Source: Wenjunlia tyrosinilytica
Lineage (GTDB): Bacteria > Actinomycetota > Actinomycetes > Streptomycetales > Streptomycetaceae
NCBI RefSeq assembly: GCF_014646055.1
Contig: NZ_BMMS01000017.1
Location: forward strand, 112,453-176,452
Direction of reading: 5' to 3'
DNA: 64,000 nt
Both the position numbers and the translations under genes were made by a program. Shown in pieces: positions 7,813 through 19,362 of the stretch (positions within the stretch are counted from its first letter, which is position 1; each line of letters starts with the position of its first letter). Under the pieces are notes generated by a model. The model saw only the letters and a program-made list of their open reading frames with translations, ran no database searches and had not been told where the DNA came from.

Positions 7813-9081
7813 ATGACCAGCGCCGGGGCGCCGGATCCTGTTGACGGAGCGATGATGAACCGCACGACGCTGCCCTCGGAGACGCCGGCCCGCGGCGTGC
7901 CGGGCAGGTTCCGCGGGCCCTTCACCCGGTGGCCGCGGGGGGCGGACGCCGTCCTCGCGGCCGCCCTGCTCCTGGCCACGGCATTCGTGCGGGACGAGGC
8001 ACCGGGCGACGCGGTCGGCATCCGCCCGATCACCGAGGTGCCCGTCCCGGTCCTGATCCTGTTCGCCGTGGCGGGCGGGGCGCTCTACCGGCGTCGACGC
8101 GAACCTGTCGCGGTCCTGTCCGTGGCGCTCGTCGCCTGGGGGCCGACGCTGGGCAGCAGCTACTCCAACCTCGGCGGGGTCGTGATCGTGGCGCTGTACA
8201 GCGCCGGGCGATACGCCGCGGACACCCGGCGGAGCCGCCTCGGCACCGCCGCGGCCATCGCCGCCGCCGTCACCGGGGTCGTGATCGACGGCCTGCTGCG
8301 CTCCTTCCCCTGGGGGGACATCGGCTTCGGCGCCGCGGTCATGTTCGTGGCCTGGTACATCGGGCGGCGTCTGCGACTGCGCGCGGAGCGCGCCGCCCGC
8401 CTCCGCGAGGAACAGGCCGCCGAGGCGCGCCGGATCGTCGCCGAGGAGCGCACCCACATCGCCCGCGAGCTGCACGACGTGGTCGCCCACCGGGTGAGCA
8501 TGATGACGGTGCAGGCGGGTGCGGCCCGGATGGTGGCCGCCGACGCTCCCCAGGAGGCCCTCGAAGCGATGGCGGCGGTGGAGCAGGCCGGGCGCCAGGC
8601 GCTGGACGAGCTGCGTCACCTGCTGGGGGTACTGCGGCCGGGAGCCGACCGCGACCTGCTGGGCCCCCAGCCCCGGCTGGCCGACCTCCACCAGCTCGTC
8701 GAACAGGTCCGCGAGGCAGGTCTGGACGTCTCGGTCACCGGCGGTGTCCACGCTGCTCTCCCGGCTCGCGTGGAGCTGTCGGGGTACCGCATCATCCAGG
8801 AGGCACTGACCAACGTGCTCAAGCACAGCGGACCGCGGACCCGCGCCGAGGTGCGCCTGAGCTGCGAGAGTGGCGGCCTGAGCATCGAAGTGCTCGACGA
8901 CGGTCGCGGAGCCGCCGTCCAATCGGTGTCCGCCGGCGCCCACGGTGCTGTGACCGGCCATGGCATCGTCGGCATGCGGGAGAGGGCATTGCTCCTCGGC
9001 GGCAGCCTCGACGCGGGGCCGCGGCCCGGCGGCGGTTTCCGGCTCGCCGCCCGTCTGCCCACTGGAGGAGAGCCCGCGTGA
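7813..9081 (+). CDS. DesK/NarL-type sensor histidine kinase
   Basis: A 422-aa membrane kinase. Four or more hydrophobic segments lie between residues ~40 and 190. They are followed by a HisKA_3 dimerisation domain with the phospho-accepting His at ~221 in RELHDVVAHRVSMM, and a HATPase_c domain with ALTNVLKHS and VLDDGRG. Start ATG 7813 has an AAGGA box. Its stop overlaps the response regulator start as GTGA, showing translational coupling. Signal unknown; position divergent to the MMPL exporter suggests envelope or drug stress. Confidence 0.93.
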   Translation: MTSAGAPDPVDGAMMNRTTLPSETPARGVPGRFRGPFTRWPRGADAVLAAALLLATAFVRDEAPGDAVGIRPITEVPVPVLILFAVAGGALYRRRREPVAVLSVALVAWGPTLGSSYSNLGGVVIVALYSAGRYAADTRRSRLGTAAAIAAAVTGVVIDGLLRSFPWGDIGFGAAVMFVAWYIGRRLRLRAERAARLREEQAAEARRIVAEERTHIARELHDVVAHRVSMMTVQAGAARMVAADAPQEALEAMAAVEQAGRQALDELRHLLGVLRPGADRDLLGPQPRLADLHQLVEQVREAGLDVSVTGGVHAALPARVELSGYRIIQEALTNVLKHSGPRTRAEVRLSCESGGLSIEVLDDGRGAAVQSVSAGAHGAVTGHGIVGMRERALLLGGSLDAGPRPGGGFRLAARLPTGGEPA

Positions 9082-9755
9082 GCATCCGTGTCGTCGTCGT
9101 GGACGACCAGGCGCTGGTCCGCCGGGGCTTCGTCATGATTCTGCGGGTCCATGACGACATCGAGGTCATGGCCGAGGCCGGCACCGGACTCGAGGCCGTC
9201 GAGGCGGCGCACAAGCACCGTCCGGACGTGATCCTCATGGACATCCGCATGCCGGGCATGGACGGCATCGAGGCCGCCTCCCGGATCCTGCGGGAGGCGG
9301 ACTGGGACGTGCGGGTGCTGATCCTGACCACATTCGATCCGGACGAATACGTCTACAAGGCGCTGCGTGCCGGTGCCAGCGCCTTCGTGCTCAAGGACAT
9401 TCCCCCCGAGCAGCTCGCCACCGCCGTGCGTACCGTGGCCGAGGGCGGGGCGCTGCTGGCACCGTCGATCACCCGGCGCCTCATCGACCAGTTCGCGGAG
9501 CGACGTGTCGTCAGCACCTCGGTGGCGGGCCGCCTGGCGCGACTCACCGGCCGCGAAGGCGAGATCGTGGTCGCCGTCGCTCGGGGCGCGAGCAACTCGG
9601 AGATCGCCACCCAGCTCTTCATCGGACCGGCCACCGTCAAATCGCACGTGTCGAGCATCCTCACCAAACTTGGTCTGCGTGACCGCGTCCAGATCGTGAT
9701 CTTCGCCTACGAGAGCGGACTCGTCGAGGCGGGCGACCACGACATCGGTCACTGA
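9078..9755 (+). CDS. NarL/LuxR-family response regulator
   Basis: A 225-aa regulator. The receiver domain has acidic residues in VVVDDQ and the phospho-acceptor Asp ~55 in ILMDIRMPGMDG. A LuxR-type helix-turn-helix follows at ~150-215 (LTGREGEIVVAVARGASNSE; ATVKSHVSSILTKLG). The start is GTG 9078, overlapping the kinase stop; the same frame upstream is a shadow. It is the cognate partner of the kinase encoded just upstream and probably acts on the MMPL gene or itself. Confidence 0.95.
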   Translation: MSIRVVVVDDQALVRRGFVMILRVHDDIEVMAEAGTGLEAVEAAHKHRPDVILMDIRMPGMDGIEAASRILREADWDVRVLILTTFDPDEYVYKALRAGASAFVLKDIPPEQLATAVRTVAEGGALLAPSITRRLIDQFAERRVVSTSVAGRLARLTGREGEIVVAVARGASNSEIATQLFIGPATVKSHVSSILTKLGLRDRVQIVIFAYESGLVEAGDHDIGH

Positions 9756-10144
9756 GGCGACCCGTTGCGACTTTCCCGCGGTCGGTATGCCGCCCAGCAC
9801 CTGTCGGCGCCACGCGGAACGCTCGACCGCGGGGATGCCGGCGTGCGTAGCGGAACAGGTGATCGAACCGATCAGGATTCGAGAAGCGCGGGCCACCGGG
9901 CCACAGCTAGCGTGACCGCCATGGACATCGCCACCACGACTCCGCACGACCTCACCGGTGGCCTACCGGCACGTGCCGGACCTCGAGGCGCAGCCGAGCT
10001 CCTCCGGTGCGCAGCGTGGCCGGGTCCGGAGACTCCAAGGGCCGAGGCCAAGGAAAGCCAGACGTCCTGTTCGAAGCTGGTTGGATGGCGTCGGGCGACG
10101 CCGGAAAGGGCCGCGAAGGCGGCTTCGTACGAGAGGGAGACACG
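9756..10144 (+). other. Intergenic, no supported gene
   Basis: This stretch separates the response regulator from the UvrA-like gene. A short frame from about ATG 9921 (MDIATTTPHDLTGG) looks briefly coding, but it soon becomes Arg/Pro-rich and a second frame takes over. It may be a relic of a small gene. The promoter of the downstream gene is expected here; its ribosome binding site is GAGGGAGA before ATG 10145. Confidence 0.4.
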
Positions 10145-12535
<2,391 letters not shown>

Positions 12536-12570
12536 CCACGTCTCTCACGGGCACCGTTGGACGAGTCCTC

Positions 12571-12693
12571 TCAGCTGTTTCGGCTCGTCCCAGGATCAGG
12601 ATTGCGTTCGATCCTGGCGGCCATGATCCGCGCCGCGAGCGTGCCCACGCCGACGGCGGCCCCCACCGCACTGCACACCAGGCCCTTGCCCAT
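12571..12693 (-). CDS. Possible 40-aa membrane peptide
   Basis: A short minus-strand frame starting ATG 12693 with GGGGAG 5 nt upstream. The peptide begins MGKGLVCSAVGAAVGVGTL and has one hydrophobic stretch (residues 5-26) followed by a charged tail (MAARIERNPDP). It sits alone in the 459-bp gap between the UvrA-like gene and a TetR gene. The supporting evidence is only the ribosome binding site and the membrane-peptide pattern. The remainder of the gap (12694-12994) shows nothing further beyond the expected promoter of the TetR gene. Confidence 0.35.
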   Translation of the reverse strand: MGKGLVCSAVGAAVGVGTLAARIMAARIERNPDPGTSRNS

Positions 12694-12994
12694 CAGCACT
12701 CCCCGTCCCTTGACGGCGATCCCCTGTCATCGGACGGTATCCGCGCGGGCACCGACCATGTCGTCGTGATCCACCGGATGTCCGAAAGCCGCCGCGGTGC
12801 AGTCGAGCCACCGCGGCGCAGTCGAGTGACGTCCACCCGCCCTGCCCGTCGCCACGTACGAGGACCACCCCTGGGCCGGCGCTCACTGCCGACGTCGGCC
12901 CGGTCGTGCTGCGCACGGACCGGCCCTCATTTGGGACGCCCGCAGTCTTGGTTTATCGAGAACCGCTGCTGAAAGACGCCCTACAGTCGGGAGC

Positions 12995-13633
12995 ATGACG
13001 GAGGCACCGGCACACGACCGCGGCACGCGCTCCCGCGAGGCGATTCTCGACACCGCCACCGACCTCATGTCCCGGCACGGCTATGCGGCCACCTCCATAT
13101 CGATGATCTCCGCCGCCTGCGGGCTCCCCGCCAGCTCCATCTACTGGCACTTCGGCAGCAAGGACGGCATCTACGTCGCCGTGCTGCAGCGCGCCAGGAT
13201 CACCCTGGAGACGGCCCTGCCCTCGATCGACGTCCCCGGCGCGGACGTTGCGCAGCGGCTGGACAGCTTCCTCGAAGCGCTGACGGTGGTGTTCCAGCGC
13301 CATCCGCACGGGACGAAGCTGCTGCTGGGGCTGAGCATGCTGCAGCAGAGCGCCAGTGCGGAGGCCGTCGCCGAACTGCACCGCTACCGCGACACCCTGA
13401 TGGCCTGGGCCCGGGGGGCCCTCAGCCGGGTCTTCGACCTCGGCGACCGCCCCGAGGTGTCGGAGGAACTGGCCCGCTTCACCTTGAGAACGGCGAGCGG
13501 AACCGCCGTCGCTCGCTGGTTCGAACCGGCCGCTTCCCTGGACATCGAGCCGCTGCGTGTCGCGTTGCGGGCCCTGGCGGCCCACCGCAGCGGCGTCCCA
13601 GCCGGGAAGACGCCGCGTGTGGGGCACCCCTGA
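12995..13633 (+). CDS. TetR/AcrR family transcriptional regulator
   Basis: A 212-aa repressor. The N-terminal helix-turn-helix (~res 12-58) contains SREAILDTATDLMSRHGYAA and the recognition segment SSIYWHFGSKDGIY. The C-terminal ligand domain is of the TetR_C type, with no identifiable ligand. The start is ATG 12995. It converges with the carboxylesterase gene (20 bp between stops), so its target may lie in the uncharacterised region upstream or elsewhere. Confidence 0.92.
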   Translation: MTEAPAHDRGTRSREAILDTATDLMSRHGYAATSISMISAACGLPASSIYWHFGSKDGIYVAVLQRARITLETALPSIDVPGADVAQRLDSFLEALTVVFQRHPHGTKLLLGLSMLQQSASAEAVAELHRYRDTLMAWARGALSRVFDLGDRPEVSEELARFTLRTASGTAVARWFEPAASLDIEPLRVALRALAAHRSGVPAGKTPRVGHP

Positions 13634-13653
13634 GTTACGTTGTCCTCCTTCGC

Positions 13654-15297
13654 TCAGGGGACGCCGGGCGACTGCCAGAACGCGCAGCGGTGGTCGGCTG
13701 CGAATGCGGTGGTGGGAGCGGTCCGGTCCGGGGCCAAGACCTGGATGCGGTCGCTGTCGGGGGTGTACCGCGGCCAGGGCGGGGCGCCCGGCCCGTTGGG
13801 ACTGCCGGTGGCGGCGAACCTGGCCCAGTAGCCGGCCATGGTCTCCGACAGCCGACGCTGGGCAGGACTGGTGAGGGGCAAGGCGTCCATGGGGAACAGG
13901 TAGGCGAGCTCTGCGGCGTGGAAGGCGCCCTGCGGGGTGTACGGCGCCGGGATGAAGGGGGGTGCGCCGGGATCGTCGAACTCGTACGCGTAGACGGGTG
14001 CCCTGCCGCTGTAGAGGCGGCTGTCCGCCCGCGCCGGACAGCTGAACCGCTGGTCGGTGCCGACCGCGGAGTAGGCAAGATCGGGTGAGGGAAACGCTGA
14101 AGCCGGGTAGGCGTCGAGGACGGCGTCCGCCCGGTCGGCGTGCTCGCGCCTGATCAGGGCGGCGTAACTGCGGGGCGTGAGCGGACCGCCCCCGAGCAGG
14201 TCGACGTAGAGCGCTGTGAAGTACCGGTACTCGTCATGGGTGCTGCCGCTCAGGGTGGGGACCGCGTTGACCTGCCCGGTGGACCACGCCGTCCGCGGTG
14301 GGACGGGCAGGATGCGCGGCCCGGTGTTGGGCGTCCACAGGGATGCGGCCCCGGGGGCTGCGCGGATGAGCTCCGTGGCGGGTACGGCACGCAGGCAGGC
14401 CGCCGCGGCCTGTGGGTCGGCGCAGCCGACCGACGCGGCGAGGCTCCGCCCTCGGTCCTCGGCCGCGCTCAGGGTGAGCGGGGTCGGGGCGCCGTCCGAT
14501 GTGCAGCTGCCGCTCTGCTGGATCGCCCGGCGGAACAGGCCCTTCGCGGTCGGCGAGGCGATGTGGAGGCAGGTGTCCGCGGATCCGGCCGACTGGCCGC
14601 CGAGAGTGATCCTGTCGCGGTCGCCGCCGAACGCCCCGATGTTGCGGCGGACCCAGCGCAGCGCGGCCTGCTGGTCCATCAGGCCGTAGTCGCCCGAAGC
14701 ACGGTCGTGACTCTCGGCGGACAGGGCGGGGTGGGCGAGGAAGCCGAGCGCTCCGAGCCGGTAGTTGACCGTGACCACCACCACACCGCGGGCCGCGAGG
14801 ACCGAGCCGTCGTAGTCGCTCCCGGCGCCGAAGGTGTTGCCGCCCCCGTGCAACCAGACCAGCACCGGCAGGTTCCTGCCGACGGTGCGGGCCGGGGCCC
14901 GCACATTGAGGTACAGGCAGTCCTCCGATGTGCTGCCGGTCCGGTTGGACTCGCCGGGCAGGACCGGCCCGCCGTCGGGGAGCAGCGTCAGTGGTGACTG
15001 GGCACAGGGGGCGGCCGGGGTGGTCGCGTCGCGTACGCCGGACCAGGGTTCCGGTGGCCGGGGCGGTCGCCAGCGCAGCTGCCCTGTCGGTGGGGCGGCG
15101 AAGGGGATGCCGTGGAAGACCCTGCCGCCATCGGGACCGGCCGCACCGCGCACCGGCCCCTGGGCGGTATGGACGACCAGCGGGGTGTGGGCGGAGTCGG
15201 CGCGGGCCGCGGCAGGCACCGTGATCGTGCACAGCAGGGCCGCGAGGGCGGTCAGGGCACGGGTGGTGGCGGGGGTGCGGACGCTGCGGGATCTCAT
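13654..15297 (-). CDS. Secreted type-B carboxylesterase
   Basis: A 547-aa alpha/beta-hydrolase of the cholinesterase/para-nitrobenzyl esterase family. A signal peptide covers ~1-34 (TALAALLCTITVPAAARA). The oxyanion hole is HGGGNTF (~150) and the nucleophile elbow is GGQSAGS with Ser ~236. The typical EDCLYLNV segment is at ~125. Start ATG 15297 (MRSRSVRT) has AAGGAGACTTC upstream, an excellent ribosome binding site; the longer frame is discarded. The cysteines around CTSD and CADPQAAAACL may form disulphides. Probable extracellular ester hydrolase with broad specificity. Confidence 0.93.
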   Translation of the reverse strand: MRSRSVRTPATTRALTALAALLCTITVPAAARADSAHTPLVVHTAQGPVRGAAGPDGGRVFHGIPFAAPPTGQLRWRPPRPPEPWSGVRDATTPAAPCAQSPLTLLPDGGPVLPGESNRTGSTSEDCLYLNVRAPARTVGRNLPVLVWLHGGGNTFGAGSDYDGSVLAARGVVVVTVNYRLGALGFLAHPALSAESHDRASGDYGLMDQQAALRWVRRNIGAFGGDRDRITLGGQSAGSADTCLHIASPTAKGLFRRAIQQSGSCTSDGAPTPLTLSAAEDRGRSLAASVGCADPQAAAACLRAVPATELIRAAPGAASLWTPNTGPRILPVPPRTAWSTGQVNAVPTLSGSTHDEYRYFTALYVDLLGGGPLTPRSYAALIRREHADRADAVLDAYPASAFPSPDLAYSAVGTDQRFSCPARADSRLYSGRAPVYAYEFDDPGAPPFIPAPYTPQGAFHAAELAYLFPMDALPLTSPAQRRLSETMAGYWARFAATGSPNGPGAPPWPRYTPDSDRIQVLAPDRTAPTTAFAADHRCAFWQSPGVP

Positions 15298-15400
15298 GAA
15301 GTCTCCTTTCGCTCCGTCTGTCACCGGTGAGGGCTGCCTTCGGTGAGGGAGGCGCCGCCGGGCGAGCGTGATGCTTGCCTCCCGGACCGGGCCACGGGTG

Positions 15401-16648
15401 TCACCGCGTGCGTTCGTACGCGCCGATGTCGCAGGCGGCGCCCTGAGGACGGGGGATTCCGCGCTGGTCGGTGGCGGGGCACTCGGCAGCCGCGTCGAGC
15501 GCGGGGCTGCCCGGCAGCAGCGCGTGCGGGTCCGTGGGCCCGCCGTTGTCGGCGAGGGGGCCGACCAGCGCGGTACGGCTGGGCAGGTCACCCTCGCCGG
15601 TCAGGCCGCAGCTGCCGTCGCTGTCGATGTTGTGCCCGTTTGAGGCGATGTCCGCGAAGACGCGATCGCAGTCGGCCGGTGTTCCCGCCCCGGTGTTGCC
15701 TGCGATGATCGAGTTCCGCAGGGTGAGGTGTCCCAGTGGGAGATCGATGATGTCGGTGATCGGCGGGGGCAGGCTGTCCAGATAGGCGGGGGCGATATTG
15801 ATCCCGCCGCCGCCGTCGGTCGCGCTGTTGCCGGTCACCGTGGAGTTGAGGATCTGTACGTGCCCGAGGCCGCGGATGTCCAGGCCTCCGCCGTAGCCGC
15901 CCAGGCTTCCGGGGCGGTCGCCGGGGTCGGTCACCCGGTTGTCGGAGATCGTCGAATTCGTCACCGTGCCGCCGTCGTCGAATCTGATGCCCCCGGCCTC
16001 CCCGGCGGTGTTGCCGCTGACCGTGCTGTCGATCAGGTCGAGGTGCGAGCCGGGGACGTTGAAGATGCCGCCGCCGTAGCCGGCGGAGTTCCCGGTCACG
16101 GCGACGCTCTTGAGGGTCATGTGCCGACCGTTGGCTATCGCGCCGCCACCGGTGTCGGTGAAGGGAAGTTCGCGCTGCCTGGCCACTCCCCCGATGATGG
16201 TGAGGTCGGACAGTCGGCTGTCCGCCCGCATGCGGAAGGCCCGGTCGATGCGGTTGGCGTCGATGACAGTCGTGCGCGCCCCCGCTCCCCTGATCGTGGT
16301 GGGAGCGTTGACGTTCAGGTCACCGGTGCTCGGATCGGGGTGCGAGCCGATGATGAGGCGGGGGTTGGGCGGGATGGTCAGCCGGTACCGGCCGGCGGGC
16401 AGCGTGATCGTGCTGCCCGGCCGGGCGTTGGCGGCCATGACCGCGGCACGCAGGCTGCAACCTCCCGTCCGCGTGCGGCACTCGCCGTCCGACGGGTCGG
16501 CGTCCACGGCGTCGGCGGTGGTGTCCACGGTGAACTCTCCGGGCCCGGATTCCCCCCGCGCTTCGTTGGCGGAGGCCGGGGTGGGCAGATACGCCGCCAT
16601 GACGAGTAACACCGCGGCGGGCATGGCTGAGCGGGTGCGGTTTCTCAT
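15401..16648 (-). CDS. Secreted CSLREA-domain beta-helix protein
   Basis: A 415-aa secreted protein. The signal peptide is about residues 1-28 (MPAAVLLVMAAYLPTPASA). A CSLREA module follows (TVDTTADAVDADPSDGECR, then CSLRAAVMAANA), then a right-handed parallel beta-helix made of repeats such as GGGIFNVPGSHL, GGIRFDDGGTVTNS and GGGINIAP. The end is PATDQRGIPRPQGAACDIGAYE, the usual terminus of these polymorphic outer-surface repeat proteins. ATG 16648 is the start. No LPXTG or membrane anchor is seen. Likely a surface or extracellular carbohydrate-interacting protein; no catalytic residues are evident. Confidence 0.88.
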   Translation of the reverse strand: MRNRTRSAMPAAVLLVMAAYLPTPASANEARGESGPGEFTVDTTADAVDADPSDGECRTRTGGCSLRAAVMAANARPGSTITLPAGRYRLTIPPNPRLIIGSHPDPSTGDLNVNAPTTIRGAGARTTVIDANRIDRAFRMRADSRLSDLTIIGGVARQRELPFTDTGGGAIANGRHMTLKSVAVTGNSAGYGGGIFNVPGSHLDLIDSTVSGNTAGEAGGIRFDDGGTVTNSTISDNRVTDPGDRPGSLGGYGGGLDIRGLGHVQILNSTVTGNSATDGGGGINIAPAYLDSLPPPITDIIDLPLGHLTLRNSIIAGNTGAGTPADCDRVFADIASNGHNIDSDGSCGLTGEGDLPSRTALVGPLADNGGPTDPHALLPGSPALDAAAECPATDQRGIPRPQGAACDIGAYERTR

Positions 16649-17052
16649 CGGGTGAACTCCCGTCCGCTGAGGGATGCTGACCGGCATTGCGATGGCGAGG
16701 CGGTGCCGGGTCCGTCGGACCGCGCTGTTGCGCCGGCTCTGTTGCGCCAGGTCGTACGAGCCGCCGCATCCGTACGGCGCGATGGGCACGACATCTCCCC
16801 CGGGCCCGGCAACGGCTCTGCAGTGGGCGGCTCTGTAGTGAGCGTTCCATTCGGAGCAGGCGTTGTCCACAGGCGTGACAGGGAAACCGCGAACGGAAGC
16901 CGAATGGCCCGGGCTCAGCGGCTGGGCGCAGAGTTCCGACCCGGTGCCGCCCGCGTCCAGCACGCCTGCGGCACTCCGACGTGGATGACGTACAGACGTC
17001 CACGGGCGCGTTTCGAGCAGCTGACCAGGGTGGATGGGACAATGCTGGGGCG
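16649..17052. other. Divergent intergenic region, no gene
   Basis: The 404 bp separate the start codons of the beta-helix gene (minus) and a TetR gene (plus) and should hold both promoters. No open frame here has a plausible protein or ribosome binding site. I see no strong palindrome. Confidence 0.5.
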
Positions 17053-17715
17053 ATGACTGATACCACGACGCCGAACGGCCCTGTTGCGACGATGCGCGAC
17101 GACCAGCGGGAGGCCTCGCGACGCAGGCTGCTCGACGCGGCGCTGGGGATCCTCGCGGAGGAGGGCTACCGGGGCTTGACGGTGAAGAAGGTCGGTGACC
17201 GCGCCGGGGTCAGCCGCGGCATGGTCAACTACCACTTCAGTTCCAAGGCCGGACTCGTCGAGGCGGTCGTCCACGACATCCGCGAGGTCTTCCTCGACCG
17301 GCTCCGGGCACTGCCGGGATACGAACACATGACGGGGTTCGAAGCCGTACTGGCCAAGTTGGAACAGTACTTCTCCGCTCTGGCGGAGCCGGGCCCGGGG
17401 GTGCGGGCCCGCGCGCTGCTGGTGCTGCTGGTCGAGGCTGTCGGCAGCTCGGGCGAGGCCGCGCAACCGCCCCTGGCCGGTCAACTCGACCTGGTCCGCA
17501 CCGGCGTGGAGGACGACATTCGGCAGGGAATCGCCGACGGGAGCATCCGCCCGGGCGTGGATCCGCGGGCGCAGGCGTTCCTGCTGGAGAGCCTGGCCCG
17601 GGGCGTTCTGCTCCAGTACCAGGTGGACCCCTCCCGCGTCCGCCTGGAGGAAGTCGGCCGAGCGGCCCGAGAGATGGTGCTGCTGGCGCTCGCCCCCGGG
17701 AAGAGGAAGGGCTGA
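17053..17715 (+). CDS. TetR family transcriptional regulator
   Basis: A 220-aa repressor. The helix-turn-helix spans ~res 18-64, with LTVKKVGDRAGVSRGMVNYH and FSSKAGLVEAVV. The C-terminal domain is all-helical and of BetI-like type. ATG 17053 (MTDTTTPNG) is preferred over the upstream extension starting at 16981. It converges with an SDR/carboxymuconolactone-decarboxylase-like pair, whose upstream region carries a TetR-type palindrome at 19243-19256; this regulator is the nearest candidate to bind it. Confidence 0.92.
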   Translation: MTDTTTPNGPVATMRDDQREASRRRLLDAALGILAEEGYRGLTVKKVGDRAGVSRGMVNYHFSSKAGLVEAVVHDIREVFLDRLRALPGYEHMTGFEAVLAKLEQYFSALAEPGPGVRARALLVLLVEAVGSSGEAAQPPLAGQLDLVRTGVEDDIRQGIADGSIRPGVDPRAQAFLLESLARGVLLQYQVDPSRVRLEEVGRAAREMVLLALAPGKRKG

Positions 17716-17779
17716 CCCCAGCCGTCAGGGCCGCACGTGGGAGCCCGGCAGCGCACACCGGCCGACCGGTGAGGTGCGG

Positions 17780-18586
17780 TCAGACCGCACTCAGTCCGCC
17801 GTCCACGATCAGCTGCTGGCCCGTGATGTAGGAGGCGCGGTCGGACAGCAGGAACGTGACGGCCTGGGCCACCTCCCAGGCAGTGCCCTGGCGGCCGAGC
17901 GGGATCCGGGCGGAGGAGGCCGTCCTGGAGGCACGTGCGGCGGACGCCTGGCGGCCCATCGGAGTGTCGATCAGGCCCGGCACCACCACGTTGGCGCGGA
18001 TACGGCGGGCGGCGCCCTCCTTGGCGACATGCCGGGCCAGACCCAGCAGACCCGCTTTGGAGCTGTCGTACGCGGGCGAACCGGTAGCGGCACGCAGGGC
18101 GGCAACCGACCCCATGAAGACGATGGCGCCGCCCTCCTCCATCACCGGCAGGCCGTATTTCGCGGCGAGGAAGGGCGCGCGCAGATTGAGGGACAGAACG
18201 CGGTCCCAGTCCTCGAGTGAGGAGCCCGCCAAACCGGCGCCGAGCCCGATTCCGACATTCACCACGAGCGCGTCCAGGCCTCCGAGCTCGCGGGCCGCCT
18301 CGGCGACCAAGGCGCCGACCTGGTCGGGGTCGGTGGCATCGGCTGTCAGAGCGGTCCCGCGACGCCCCTCGGCGGTCACGAGCTTCGCGGTGGCGTCCGC
18401 CGCCTCGGGCACGACGTCGGCGCAGGCCACCTTGGCTCCCTCGCGGGCGGCAAGCACGGATATGGCCCGCCCGTTGCCGACGGGTGCGTGCGGATCCTCG
18501 TCCGCACGTGTGCCCGCGCCGATCACCAGGAGCCTGCGCCCTGCCAGGCCGCGTTCCTCCGCCTGCGGTTTGCGGAGCTCAGTCAT
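17780..18586 (-). CDS. SDR family NAD(P)-dependent oxidoreductase
   Basis: A 268-aa classical short-chain dehydrogenase. The catalytic Ser (MGSVAALRA) and the YxxxK motif in AYDSSKAGLLGL are present, as are the NVGIG segment and the C-terminal SDRASYITGQQLIVDGG. The N-terminal cofactor motif is unusual: GAGTRADEDPHAPVGNGRA carries an insertion relative to TGxxxGIG. The start overlaps the upstream gene's stop by 8 bp (ATGACTGA), so the two are translated from one message. Substrate unknown; pairing with a decarboxylase-like protein suggests degradation of a cyclic ketone or aromatic compound. Confidence 0.92.
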   Translation of the reverse strand: MTELRKPQAEERGLAGRRLLVIGAGTRADEDPHAPVGNGRAISVLAAREGAKVACADVVPEAADATAKLVTAEGRRGTALTADATDPDQVGALVAEAARELGGLDALVVNVGIGLGAGLAGSSLEDWDRVLSLNLRAPFLAAKYGLPVMEEGGAIVFMGSVAALRAATGSPAYDSSKAGLLGLARHVAKEGAARRIRANVVVPGLIDTPMGRQASAARASRTASSARIPLGRQGTAWEVAQAVTFLLSDRASYITGQQLIVDGGLSAV

Positions 18587-19223
18587 CGGTGTGCGTCCGT
18601 TCCACCCCTGCGGTCGCCTCGAAGGGTTCGAAGCCGGGGTCCAGCTGCACGCCGGCGGAGTTCAGGAAGAACGCCACCATGTGGTACTGGCCGACGAGCA
18701 TGGCGATCTCTATCAGCTCGGCCTCTCCGTAGCGGGACGCCAGAGCATTCCAGGTGCCGGCCGAGATCCGGGCGTCGCTGTGGAGCTGATCGGCGGCCCG
18801 GAGCAGATGCCTGTCGAGGTCCGTCCATCCCGTGTCCTCCGGACCCTGCGCGATGCGGGCGACATCGTCGGCGGTGAGACCCTCGGCCTCGGCCAGCGGC
18901 AGATGCCGTCCCCACTCGTATGCGGCCCCGGTGTTGTGCGCGGTGCGCAGGACCAGCAGTTCCCGCACCCTTCCGGGCAGCAGCCCGCCGCGCAGCAACT
19001 GAGCGCCGAAAGGCATGAAGGCGGCGTAGAGGTCCGGGTGGCGGACCAACGTGGAGAAGATATTGGGCACCCGCCCTCCGGGATCCCGCGGAGCGCCGGC
19101 CAACAGCCCACGCGCTCGCGCATCCCAGTCCTGTTCCGGCAATGGCGTGAGGCGGGGCAAGCGGCTGCTCCGCGCCAGGCCGTCGGCCAATGAGCCAAGT
19201 GCCCCAGGGGCGGCGTCGTCCAT
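18579..19223 (-). CDS. Carboxymuconolactone decarboxylase family protein
   Basis: A 214-aa all-helical AhpD/CMD-like protein. The core motif is RELLVLRTAHNTGAAYEWGR around residue 90, where the usual peroxidatic Cys pair of AhpD (CxxC) is replaced by NTGAAYEWGRH. It is therefore more like the decarboxylase branch than a peroxidase. A second helical region is YGEAELIEIAMLVGQYHMV. Start ATG 19223. It is the first gene of a two-gene operon with the SDR, and a TetR-like palindrome lies 20 bp upstream. Confidence 0.9.
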   Translation of the reverse strand: MDDAAPGALGSLADGLARSSRLPRLTPLPEQDWDARARGLLAGAPRDPGGRVPNIFSTLVRHPDLYAAFMPFGAQLLRGGLLPGRVRELLVLRTAHNTGAAYEWGRHLPLAEAEGLTADDVARIAQGPEDTGWTDLDRHLLRAADQLHSDARISAGTWNALASRYGEAELIEIAMLVGQYHMVAFFLNSAGVQLDPGFEPFEATAGVERTHTDD

Positions 19224-19242
19224 GACCCCACCTTAGAAACTG

Positions 19243-19256
19243 GCTGAACGTTTAGC
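19243..19256. promoter_or_regulatory. TetR-type operator candidate
   Basis: The 14-bp sequence GCTGAACGTTTAGC is an inverted repeat broken at only one symmetric position (GCTnAACGTTnAGC). It lies 20-33 bp upstream of the CMD/SDR operon start codon, where it would block transcription. The pattern resembles operators of TetR repressors of catabolic genes. The TetR gene at 17053 is the nearest candidate ligand. Confidence 0.5.
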
Positions 19257-19362
19257 AAGTGAATGGGTCAACGGGTACCGGGGCGGGTGGCGCATGACGG
19301 ACTCGCCCGGTAACCGGCCCGCCCCCCTTGCGGGAGACCTGCTGGAGACCTGCGGAAGAGGG

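Noticed and set aside
7929-9077. Upstream extension of the response regulator frame
   Set aside because: It lies entirely within the kinase gene in another frame; GTG 9078 overlaps the kinase stop in the usual coupled manner.
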